Positions 41,177 through 50,374 of a stretch of DNA of 56,971 nucleotides are shown here, in pieces. Positions within the stretch are counted from its first letter, which is position 1, and every line of letters begins with the position of its first letter. The stretch is taken from the NCBI GenBank assembly GCA_029266615.1, contig JAQSWN010000018.1, positions 1 to 56,971 of the forward strand, in the 5' to 3' direction. This stretch comes from Polyangiaceae bacterium (GTDB taxonomy: Bacteria > Myxococcota_A > Polyangia > Polyangiales > Polyangiaceae). The notes beneath the pieces were generated by a model. That model made no database searches and was not told where the DNA came from. It worked only from the letters and a program-made list of their open reading frames with translations. Position numbers and translations under genes: made by a program.

Positions 41177-43011
41177 AGCGGCGTTACCTCGAAGATCGCG
41201 GTCGTGCCGCTGATCTCGTTGCCGAGCACGAGCAGCGGCTTGCCGGTGGGGCTCTCTTCCGCGGAGATGAAGACGGAAGCTTCCGGACCGAGGTCGCCGA
41301 CGGTCGCCAAGTCGTCCTCCGGATCCTTCGTGAAGTCGCGCGTGTTCACGTAGCTCACGAAGCGCGGCGTTTCCGGGAGGGAGATGTCGTAAACCATGAC
41401 GCCGCCGATGCGCTCCATGCCGACGAAAGCGAAGGTTGCGCCGTCGATAGTCGCGAGAGTGACGGCTTCCGGCTCCGGACCCTTGTCGTCCGAGCGGTTG
41501 TCGAAGGTGTTGTTGTCGTGACCGGCGTTGAACGTCGCCGGGAAGCGCTTGGCCGTGCGCAGCTCTAGCTCGTTACCGCTGTCGTACACGAGCTTGCCCG
41601 CTTCGTCCCAGATGGAGAAGGAGCGCGCGCCGAATGTGTAGATGGCTTCGAGCTCCGCGTCGGCGTCGGTATTGCCGAGCTTGGTGGTCACGTTCAAGCG
41701 ACCCAGGCTCGCGGGGAGCTTCAGCGTGGCCGCGTCGGGAAAGCGCGTAGGGTCCAACGTGTAGGCCGCGTTTCCGACACGCAGCACCTCGACGAAGCCG
41801 CCGGTTGCACCCGCGTAGTCCGGGTAGTCACGCGCGTCACCTTCGTTCGCCGTCACCAAAAACGTCTTGCCCGCCACTTGGTAGCTGGCGATCGCGTCCG
41901 GCTGGTACATGCCAAAAACTGGCCAATTGCGGATGTTGATGGCGTCGTCTCGGTCGCTCGCGTCGAATTCGTTGCCGAGCAGCGCGTGGTTCTTGAAGCC
42001 GAGCGGCACGATCGACTCGAGCGTCGCCGTCTCTACGTTGATGATCGCAAGCGCGTTGTTCTCTTGGAGCGTGACCCACGCCTTCTTGCCGTCCGCCGAA
42101 ACCGCGACGTACTCCGGCTCCAAGTCTTGCGCGACCGTCGCGTTCGGTCCAAAAATCCGTACGCCTTGCGCGCGCAGCGCGTCCGCATCGGCGTTCAAGC
42201 TCGTGAAGGTGATGTTCTGCACGGTGGGCGGCGTAGCCACCGAGATGATGGACACGCTTCCTTCCGGATCCACCTCGTACGTATCCGTGGTGGGCTCGCC
42301 CTCGTTGGCCACGATGATCTTGCTGCCATCCGGCGTGAAGGTGAGCATGTCCGGCAGAGAGCCGACGTCCACCTTGCCGAGGAGCGCGAGCGTGGTCGTG
42401 TCGTACAGCGCGACGATGCCCGGGTCCGTCTTGTTCGCGGACTCGATCGCCACTGCCAACACGCCGTTCTTGCTCGCCACGCTATTCGCCGAGCCCAGCG
42501 CCTTGGTGGGGTCCGCGTCCGCAGCCTCGATGGTGCCCACTTTCACCGGCAAAGCGGGGTTCGAGATGTCCAGCACGTCCACCGTTGCCGCGCTGGCGTT
42601 CACTACGAACACGCGGCCACTCTCCGCGTCGAACGTCACGATCTCCGCCGCGCCCTCGTCGAACTCACCCGTCGAGTAGCGACCCAAGAACTGCAGGCTC
42701 AATCCGGCGGGACGCTCGACCGCGCCTTCTTCGCCGGCTCCCCCTGCACCACCCTCACCGGAAGCGCCGGGCTCACCTTGCGGTCCCGGCTCTCCCTGCG
42801 AGCCCGGTTCCCCTTGCGGCCCTGGCTCTCCCTGCGATCCCGGCTCTCCCTCGCCCGGTTCTCCCTGGGGACCGGCTTCGCCCCGGACGCCGTCCGCACC
42901 CGGCTCCCCTGCGGGACCTCGCGCACCGTCGTCCCCGCCGCACGCGGCGGCGAAACCCAAGACGCTCACGAGACAAAACAACGACGAACGAAAACGAAGC
43001 GATGCAAACAC
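41158..43011 (-). CDS. Lipoprotein with collagen-like repeats and choice-of-anchor-I domain
   Basis: 617 residues. Lipobox GFAAAC at ~24 followed by a collagen-like run of Gly-X-Y triplets (residues ~32-85: GPQGEPGEGEPGSQGEPG...) that would form a rod, then a ~510-residue choice-of-anchor-I beta-propeller-like domain (EFDEGAAEIVTFDAESGRVFVVNASAATVDVLDI, NEGEPTTDTYEVDPEGSVSII, GFKNHALLGNEFDASDRDDAINI, NAGHDNNTFDNRSDDKGPEPEAVTL). Choice-of-anchor-I proteins relate to surface alkaline-phosphatase-like proteins. Likely surface-displayed. Overlaps the P-loop gene tail to tail by 19 bases. Confidence 0.88.
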   Translation of the reverse strand: MFASLRFRSSLFCLVSVLGFAAACGGDDGARGPAGEPGADGVRGEAGPQGEPGEGEPGSQGEPGPQGEPGSQGEPGPQGEPGASGEGGAGGAGEEGAVERPAGLSLQFLGRYSTGEFDEGAAEIVTFDAESGRVFVVNASAATVDVLDISNPALPVKVGTIEAADADPTKALGSANSVASKNGVLAVAIESANKTDPGIVALYDTTTLALLGKVDVGSLPDMLTFTPDGSKIIVANEGEPTTDTYEVDPEGSVSIISVATPPTVQNITFTSLNADADALRAQGVRIFGPNATVAQDLEPEYVAVSADGKKAWVTLQENNALAIINVETATLESIVPLGFKNHALLGNEFDASDRDDAINIRNWPVFGMYQPDAIASYQVAGKTFLVTANEGDARDYPDYAGATGGFVEVLRVGNAAYTLDPTRFPDAATLKLPASLGRLNVTTKLGNTDADAELEAIYTFGARSFSIWDEAGKLVYDSGNELELRTAKRFPATFNAGHDNNTFDNRSDDKGPEPEAVTLATIDGATFAFVGMERIGGVMVYDISLPETPRFVSYVNTRDFTKDPEDDLATVGDLGPEASVFISAEESPTGKPLLVLGNEISGTTAIFEVTPLYGATP

Positions 43012-43500
43012 GGTAAACCTCCGATGACCTCAGGCTTATCGCTCGCCGAACGCGGCCGGACGGTGAGCGTTACGGATCGAATGAGTGCCAACTCAGCGAC
43101 GAACGCGTGAACTGTGTCACAGCGCTGCAGCTTCGTGCGGAGACATTTCCCGACCGTGCCTCGACGTCAGCGCGGATTGCGTCGGCTGGGCTGACGTCAG
43201 CGGGTCGCGAAGCGCGCGCTCAACTTCGGGTAGCTCTCTGCATCTGCTTGGGGTCGCCCGCCGTACCGAAGAGGGTTGATGCGAACGCCGCCACCTGCGG
43301 CACCTTTGCGCCCCGCCGCGAGCAGAGCCCGGAAGCTACGGGGGCCGAATCTTCGAGGTCGTAACCGCAGACGTGCTCGACGGTTTGCGCCGCTCGAGTG
43401 CGTCGGCTCGGCTTGCGGGGCTACGGTGCACGCCGCGAAGAGCGCCGCGATGAGACCGGGTATCGAATGCAGTCGAGGGCATGCGGCAGCTTCACGTCCG
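43012..43500. other. Gene-poor stretch, start of a gene graveyard
   Basis: Nothing intact. It contains short open frames with mixed composition, one a possible lipoprotein-like signal on the minus strand (IPGLIAALFAAC near 43450). Confidence 0.35.
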
Positions 43501-43620
43501 TCAAGCTACCGCGTTCCGCGGGGAAAGCTCTGAGAACACCGCTGGCGCGACGCGGTAGGCAGCGGCGTGAGCCCCGTCGACCACGATCTTCAAGCCGTCG
43601 AGCGTGAGCTCACGCGCTGT
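43501..43620 (-). pseudogene. Fragment of phosphoglucosamine mutase (glmM)
   Basis: Minus-strand translation gives [29 protein letters not shown] between a stop (TGA, 43621-43623 region) and a TGA at 43501. This is the conserved GlmM/phosphomannomutase segment normally reading LxGLxIVVDCAxGAAYxVAPxVFxELG. Only ~35 codons remain, with changes at conserved Cys and Gly. No other part of the gene is nearby. Confidence 0.6.
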
Positions 43621-44213
43621 GAGTCACCTTCATCACGTCCCTGGCCGAGCGCTTCATCAAGTTTTTGGGGCGAATCCTGAATGTCCGTGACGTTGCAACA
43701 CCGTGTCGAGCGGGTGGGGGGAATTCATCGTCGCACTCCACACGGCCGCCGAATCCTTCCGTCGATTGCAGCACTTACGGTTGGCTTAGGTCGCCCTGTC
43801 GCCCTCGCGGGGACTTCAAGGTCGTTTCGTCCGTCAGCGCCGCCTCGGGCGCCGGTGCGAGGCGCGTGAGCCTAACGAGATGCCGCGTGCCCATTGAGCT
43901 GGCGGGAGCGGAACTTGCTTCGTCGACGTTGCCAAGGTGCCCGCGGCGAGCTCGGCAAACGTGGCGAACCGAACCCCATCGTTGCCGGCGAGTCGATAGC
44001 AAAAGCGAAGCGCAGCAGTCGAATCGCGTTGACGACATTTTCGCGTCGTCGTCGAGCTCTGCACGGCAGCTCATCAACTGGCCCATCGCCGCGCTCAGGT
44101 TGCGCGCAGTTCGCGGCTCGCAGCCGCGAGTACTTCAGAAGTCGTTTCGTCCGTCAGAGGCGCCTGCGCGGGGGCAATGCGAGGCTCGAAAATCGTCGTG
44201 CTACGGGTGAGTC
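43621..44213. other. Non-coding region upstream of the HNH gene
   Basis: No intact gene. Contains the direct repeat GTCGTTTCGTCCGTCAG at 43821-43837 and 44141-44157, the second copy ending 57 bases before the HNH start. Confidence 0.4.
43811..44180 (+). repeat. Pair of direct repeats ~320 bp apart before the HNH gene
   Basis: Identical 17-mer GTCGTTTCGTCCGTCAG at 43821-43837 and 44141-44157, embedded in ~60 bases of partial similarity (preceded by ACTTCA, followed by CGCC-rich sequence and GCGAGGC). The right copy lies in the leader of the HNH nuclease gene, so the left one may be the leader of a lost duplicate. Confidence 0.55.
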
Positions 44214-45545
44214 ATGCGGAACGCGACGCTGCGCGGAGAAGCGAAGGTGGCTTGGCAAAGCACGCACGAGGCGCATGCGAAGAAGCGCGCAGGTCTCGAC
44301 TTCGAAGAGGGCGGTTTGCTCCTCGCCGCGCGCCGAGCCGAGGCGCATCGGCACTTCGGCTATGGCAGCTTCGTAGAATACATCGAGCGCCTGCTGGGGT
44401 ACGCGCCGCGCGTCACGCACGATAAGCTCCGCGTGGCGGAAGCCTTGGAGGGCTTGCCCCACTTGGCTCGGGAGCTCGAAGTAGGGTCGCTGAAGTACAG
44501 CCACGCGCGAGAGCTCACGCGCGTGGCGACGGCGGAGACTGAGAAGGTGTGGCCGGAACATGCGCGTGGCCGAACTGCTCGAGAAGTCGAAAAGCTGGTT
44601 GCGGGCCGGCGCCCCGGCTCGTGGCCGGACTCACCAGTCGAACCTGCGCAGCAGCGGCAGGTGCTCCGCTTCGACGTATCGGGGGAGACGCTCGCCAGCT
44701 TTCGAGAAGCGGTTGCCAAGCTGCAGCGGGAAGCCGGCGAGCATCTAGATGACGACGGCACGCTGCTGCTGCTCGCCCGCTTCGTGCTGGGTGGTGCGGT
44801 GGACGACGGTCGGTCGAGCTATCAGGTGTCGCTCGACGTCTGCGAAGACTGCCAGCGTGCCCGGCAGCTAGCGGATGGCGAGCTCATCGACGTCTCTGGC
44901 GCGGTGGCGGACATGGCACGTTGCGATGGGCAGCGACTGCCGAGTGCCCACGTGGGCACGGCTCCGCCAAAGTCGCCCACGCCAGCAACTCAAGAATCGC
45001 CCACGCGAGCAACTCAAGAATCGCCCACGCGAGCAACTCAAGAATCGCCCACGCGAGCAACTCGAGACGTGCCGCCTGCGGTCCGCCGGGGCGTGCTTCG
45101 TCGCGATCACCATCGTTGTCGGGTGCCAGGCTGCACGCACTCCCGATTCGTGGACATTCATCATGTTCAGGCTAAGGCGGACGGCGGCAACCATGACCCG
45201 GGAAACCTCGTCGCGTTGCGTGGAGCGCACCATCGAGCGATTCATGAAGGGACCTCGATGAGCACGGTGGGCGGCGGGGGAGAGCTGGTCTTCAGGCACG
45301 CAGACGGTACGCCGTATGGGTCTCGGCCATCCGCCGCATCGTCGCTGGTGCAAACTCGGCTCTTTCAGGCGCTGCGGAACCTCGGGTTTGGTGAAGGGGA
45401 GGCGCGACGCGCCCTCGCTGATGCGCGACGGGAGACGGAGGCTGATGCTTCGCTCGACGAGTTGCTGCGCCACTGCCTGGGAGCGACTGACTACCCGCGT
45501 GTGTCAGCGAGCGTCGTGAACCCGCTACGTTGTCGCAGTTGGTAG
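44214..45545 (+). CDS. HNH endonuclease with variable in-frame repeat linker
   Basis: 443 residues. N-terminal helical region (1-245) of the type found before HNH domains in actinobacterial and myxobacterial stand-alone nucleases, a linker of four tandem 8-residue units (PTRATQES-type, ~254-285), then the HNH core (C302, C307, HH316-317, N331, HH339-340, H344: VDIHHVQAKADGGNHDPGNLVALRGAHHRAIHEG). The last ~60 residues (QALRNLGFGEGEARRALADARRE) resemble a RuvA-C-like helical domain. Probably a mobile or defensive nuclease; no associated methylase. ATG start. Confidence 0.88.
   Translation: MRNATLRGEAKVAWQSTHEAHAKKRAGLDFEEGGLLLAARRAEAHRHFGYGSFVEYIERLLGYAPRVTHDKLRVAEALEGLPHLARELEVGSLKYSHARELTRVATAETEKVWPEHARGRTAREVEKLVAGRRPGSWPDSPVEPAQQRQVLRFDVSGETLASFREAVAKLQREAGEHLDDDGTLLLLARFVLGGAVDDGRSSYQVSLDVCEDCQRARQLADGELIDVSGAVADMARCDGQRLPSAHVGTAPPKSPTPATQESPTRATQESPTRATQESPTRATRDVPPAVRRGVLRRDHHRCRVPGCTHSRFVDIHHVQAKADGGNHDPGNLVALRGAHHRAIHEGTSMSTVGGGGELVFRHADGTPYGSRPSAASSLVQTRLFQALRNLGFGEGEARRALADARRETEADASLDELLRHCLGATDYPRVSASVVNPLRCRSW
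44973..45068 (+). repeat. Four tandem 24-bp units inside the HNH gene
   Basis: TCGCCCACGCGAGCAACTCAAG-type units start at 44973, 44997, 45021 and 45045, in frame (24 = 8 codons), encoding repeated SPTRATQE. Copy number can vary without breaking the protein. Confidence 0.9.
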
Positions 45546-45959
45546 CGGAGAAAGTGAAAGTTGATCTCGGAGGTGCGTTCTGGCGAAGAAAAGCAGCGGA
45601 ATCGGGCCCGTGCTCGCGTTTGCGACGGAAATGAGACGCGCTGGGAGCTGTGCTCGCGTTTGCGGACAGAAGCGAGAGCTAGCTCGGAGATGTGCTCGCG
45701 TGGGGCGACACCCCCGCGACCTAAGCCGCTCTGAACAACCTGGTCGAGACTTCTCGCCATATCGCCTAAGCCGCTCAGAAGTGAGAGCTGGCTCGGAGGT
45801 GTGCTCGTGTTAGGCGAGGCAACTTGCGGGCTGGGCTGGGCTGGGCTCGGTGCCCGGCGTTGACTTCGCCCGTTTGCGGGGACGCGCGTGCGCGGCTGCG
45901 TCTCTGCAGTTGAGGGTAGCGGTACCTGCGAACGCGCAGGGAGCCACGGACGCGCCCTG
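45546..45959. other. Non-coding stretch with degenerate repeats
   Basis: Between the HNH gene and the minus-strand membrane protein stop. Holds the repeat cluster at 45604-45810, and four copies of GGGCT (45828-45847). No gene. Confidence 0.45.
45604..45815 (+). repeat. Degenerate repeat cluster (GCTCGGAG-TGTGCTCGCGT)
   Basis: Related segments at 45604 (CCGTGCTCGCGTTTGCGACGG), 45640 (GGGAGCTGTGCTCGCGTTTG), 45681 (GCTCGGAGATGTGCTCGCGTG) and 45790 (GCTCGGAGGTGTGCTCGTGTT); also CTAAGCCGCTCTGAA (45721) and CTAAGCCGCTCAGAA (45767). Spacing is irregular (~36-110). Confidence 0.6.
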
Positions 45960-46286
45960 CTACGGTGTGGCGCTCCTCCCTGAAGGAGGCGGGGCGGAAC
46001 CAACGACCGCTAACTGGCAGGCTTTATCTGGATCCGTGCCGGCGGCGCGAGCGACGTCTTGGGCGAGCAGGCAGCGCGCCATGGCGCGTGCGAAGTCGAG
46101 GTCGAAGCCGCTAAGCTTTGCGCACTCGCCGGGTGCGGGGTGAGTCTTGAGCGCGTTGGCGCAATCCATTTGCGCGATCAGCCGTTCGGACTCTTGCGTG
46201 ATCTTGCGGTAGAGAGCGAACGCGCCGACGCCCAGGGCCGCGAGCGCGAGCCCCCCAATCACGATCAGCACGTGGCGCCACTTCAT
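45960..46286 (-). CDS. Small single-span membrane protein
   Basis: 108 residues from ATG 46286: KWRHVLIVIGGLALAALGVGAFALYRK is a membrane anchor (residues ~4-26), followed by a hydrophilic ~80-residue region with three Cys (MDCANALKTHPAPGECAKLSGFDLDF..ARCLLAQDV), so probably an exported, disulfide-bearing tail. No family. It lies 13 bases after the apaG stop on the same strand, so the two probably share a transcript. Confidence 0.7.
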   Translation of the reverse strand: MKWRHVLIVIGGLALAALGVGAFALYRKITQESERLIAQMDCANALKTHPAPGECAKLSGFDLDFARAMARCLLAQDVARAAGTDPDKACQLAVVGSAPPPSGRSATP

Positions 46287-46299
46287 GCGGCGCGGGTCG

Positions 46300-46689
46300 T
46301 CAGTGAAATGTTTCGGATTCCCGCAGGGCGAAGGGCGCGACTTCCGCGAGGAAGGCTTCACCGCTGGTGCTGACCATCTCGAACTCGCCGTGCATGGAGC
46401 CGAACGGAGTCTTGAGCGGACAGCCCGAGGTGTATTCGAAGCTTTCACCGGTTTTGAGCGTGGGCTGATTGCCAACGACCCCTGGGCCGCGCACTTCTTC
46501 GACGTGACCGTTGGCGTTCATGATCACCCAGTGGCGGTTGACGAGCTGCACGGTCTCTTCACCCTCGTTGGTGATCGTGATCGTGTAGAGGAAGAACCAC
46601 TCGCGTTTGGCGGGGTCCGAATGAGAGGAGGAGTAGCGGGCGTTGACGATGACGCGCACACCGCGCGTGAGGGCTTCCGAGCTCGGCAC
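46300..46689 (-). CDS. apaG: ApaG protein
   Basis: 129 residues from GTG 46689, the normal ApaG length. The fibronectin-III-like fold is clear: VRVIVNARYSSSHSDPAKREWFFLYTITITNEGEETVQLVNRHWVIMNANGHVEEVRGPGVVGNQPTLKTGESFEYTSGCPLKTPFGSMHGEFEMV. ApaG is widespread, binds nucleotides or protein partners, and its exact role is unsettled (Co2+ efflux phenotype in Salmonella; often near ksgA/apaH). Frame extends upstream without evidence; GTG is chosen to fit the family start. Confidence 0.92.
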   Translation of the reverse strand: MPSSEALTRGVRVIVNARYSSSHSDPAKREWFFLYTITITNEGEETVQLVNRHWVIMNANGHVEEVRGPGVVGNQPTLKTGESFEYTSGCPLKTPFGSMHGEFEMVSTSGEAFLAEVAPFALRESETFH

Positions 46690-46821
46690 GGGGCGTAATA
46701 TACACGCGGCGTTGCGTTCTGCGCCGCGACGGGCCGTGATTGTTTCGGCCCCCTGCCCAGGGGCGACTTGCCGCAATGGGCGCGGGCCGGGGGCGTGTAG
46801 GCTGCGTCGCCGAGGCCGGAC

Positions 46822-47850
46822 ATGTCGTCAACCGCTGCGCTGCTCGCCGTCGTTACCGCTCTCGTTGCTCCTCAAGCGCCTCCGGCACCGCCGCCTGCTG
46901 AGCAGGAGGAGAAGGTCGAGGCGCCGCCACCCGCGGGGGAGGAGCCGAGCCCGGATGCGCCGAAGGCCGACGCGAAGCCGGAGCCGGAGGTGCAGGCCGC
47001 GAAAGACCCGGAGCGGAAGGTATCGCTCGACCCCCAGCCGGCGCTGCCACCACCGCCGGGGCGGCTCACGTTCGACGTCGATCCGATCGCGGACGGTGCC
47101 ATCATCGCGGTGGCGCTCTCATTCGGGTTCGTGGTCGACGCGCTCGCCGGTACCGGCGAGCTTCGACCGCAGCAGATTGCGTCCAACTTCGAACGAAGCC
47201 AGCTCCTCGCCATCGACCGAGGCGCGCTCTCGCTGACGCCGAACGACGCCGCGGCCTCGCGCGCGAACTTGGGGCTCTTCTTGGGAGTAGGGTTTGCGGT
47301 GGCGGACCCGATCTTGAGCGGGATTCGAGAAAAGAGCGTGCAGACCGGCCTCGCCGACGCCTTCATGTACGCGGAGAGCATGAGCCTGACGTTCGCGCTG
47401 ACGGACATCGTGAAGGTTGCGGTCCGTCGGCCGCGGCCGGTGGCTTACGCCGAGGCCGAAGAGAACCGCGACGATCCGAGCTACTCGAACCGCGACACGG
47501 ACAGCTCGCTCTCGTTCTTTTCACTGCACGCCAGCATGACCGCGAGCATTGGGGCGACCGCGTCGTACTTGGCGTTCACGCGCTCGCCCCACACGGTGCG
47601 GCCGTGGGTCACGTTGGCGCTGGCGACCGCGCTCTCCACATTCGTTTCCGTGGAGCGGGTGCGAGCCGGAAAGCACTTTCCCACGGACGTGATCGCGGGG
47701 AGCGTGGCGGGTGCGGGCGTGGGCATCGTGGTGCCGCACCTGCACCGGACGGACGACATCAAGCAGCGACGGGTGTGGGTCGGGTTCGCCCCGGCCAACG
47801 GTTATGAGGGCGAGCGGGGCGGCACTTTGCGCCTCAACGGCACGTTTTGA
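46822..47850 (+). CDS. PAP2-family phosphatase (membrane acid phosphatase)
   Basis: 342 residues. A signal-like N-terminus (AALLAVVTALVAP) and a long Pro/Glu/Ala-rich linker (20-80) precede the PAP2 domain: K198-x6-R205-P206, S234-L-H236 (variant of the PSGH motif), and R279-x5-H285-x3-D289. All catalytic positions are filled. Likely a periplasmic phosphatase acting on lipid or undecaprenyl phosphates. Followed by a HAD phosphatase after 51 bases. Confidence 0.85.
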   Translation: MSSTAALLAVVTALVAPQAPPAPPPAEQEEKVEAPPPAGEEPSPDAPKADAKPEPEVQAAKDPERKVSLDPQPALPPPPGRLTFDVDPIADGAIIAVALSFGFVVDALAGTGELRPQQIASNFERSQLLAIDRGALSLTPNDAAASRANLGLFLGVGFAVADPILSGIREKSVQTGLADAFMYAESMSLTFALTDIVKVAVRRPRPVAYAEAEENRDDPSYSNRDTDSSLSFFSLHASMTASIGATASYLAFTRSPHTVRPWVTLALATALSTFVSVERVRAGKHFPTDVIAGSVAGAGVGIVVPHLHRTDDIKQRRVWVGFAPANGYEGERGGTLRLNGTF

Positions 47851-47901
47851 GCGGCAGGTATCGGCTGGTCGGCCGTCCGGGTAGTCAATCATTCCGGTGG
47901 G

Positions 47902-48623
47902 TTGACGGCTGGGATTGACTCTCGGGGCTGGCCGTTGGACCCCACGGGCCAAAGCGCCGTGGCTGCCTGCTATTTCGACGTCGATGGGACGCTGGTCTCC
48001 AGCAACCTGGTTCACCCCACGCTCTACTACCTGATGAACCAGGGAACACCGCTGCAGAGCGCGCTCAAGCTGGGTCGCACCCTGCTGGATGCGCCGCGGC
48101 TGATGCTCGCGGAGATGGTGGACCGACGCACCTTCAACGAGATGCTCTTCGCAAACTACGCCGGCACCAGCGAGGACCGCATGATGCTGTTGGCGCAGGA
48201 AGCGTTCGACAACGTCATGCGCCCGTCACTGTACCCGGGGTCACGCGGCTTGGTGGAGAAGAGCCGCGCGGCGGGGCACGACGTGGTGCTCGTCTCCGGC
48301 GCGCTCGAGTGCGTGCTGGAGCGCCTGGCCGACTATTTCGGCGGCGCCGAGGTCATCGGTAACCGGCTGGAAATGAAGGACGGAATCGCCACTGGCAAGC
48401 TCTTGAAGCCGGTCGTCGCGGGTCCAGAAAAGGCGCGGCTCATTCGTGAGCACGCGGCGGCGCGCGGTTACGACCTCGCCGATTGTTTCGCGTTCAGCGA
48501 CAGTTATTCGGACGTTCCGATGTTGAGCGTCGTGGGCCACCCGGCCGCCGTTAACCCCGACAAGCGTCTTTCGTGGCTCGCCAAAGCTTACGGCTGGCCC
48601 AGTTTCGATTTGAGTCGCGCAGC

Positions 48624-48627
<4 letters not shown>
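47902..48627 (+). CDS. HAD-IB-family phosphatase (SerB-like)
   Basis: 241 residues (or 223 from GTG 47959). Catalytic DVDGTLVSSN (26-35), then GHDVVLVSGALECVLERLADYFG and DCFAFSDSYSDVPMLSVVG: all three HAD motifs are intact. The HAD-IB group includes lysophosphatidate and serine phosphatases and occurs fused or adjacent to PlsC acyltransferases. Its stop overlaps the start of the LarA-like gene (ATGA). Start TTG 47902 follows a GGTGG; the alternative GTG 47959 would start MAACYFDVDGTL. Confidence 0.9.
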
Positions 48628-50234
<1,607 letters not shown>

Positions 50235-50235
50235 G

Positions 50236-50320
50236 ATGGTAGAGAACGGCATCGTCAAGCTGAACGGGGCCGCGCCCCGCCTGGAGCTGGCGCGGCTTTT
50301 GTCCGGCAAACGCCTGGTCG
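50236..50320 (+). pseudogene. Original N-terminus of the giant lipid enzyme, separated by a deletion
   Basis: ATG 50236, one base after the LarA-like stop, opens MVENGIVKLNGAAPRLELARLLSGKRLV, the normal first 28 residues of the reductase part. The next ~28 residues (expected GATGFLG NAD-binding loop) are missing; after 50320 the frame shifts by +1 and continues with SLTLRPKRGNNAEQRYAQEVE. So a deletion of ~80-90 bp with loss of frame lies at about 50315-50325. Confidence 0.75.
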
Positions 50321-50374
50321 CTGACGCTCCGCCCCAAACGCGGCAACAACGCCGAGCAGCGCTACGCCCAAGAG

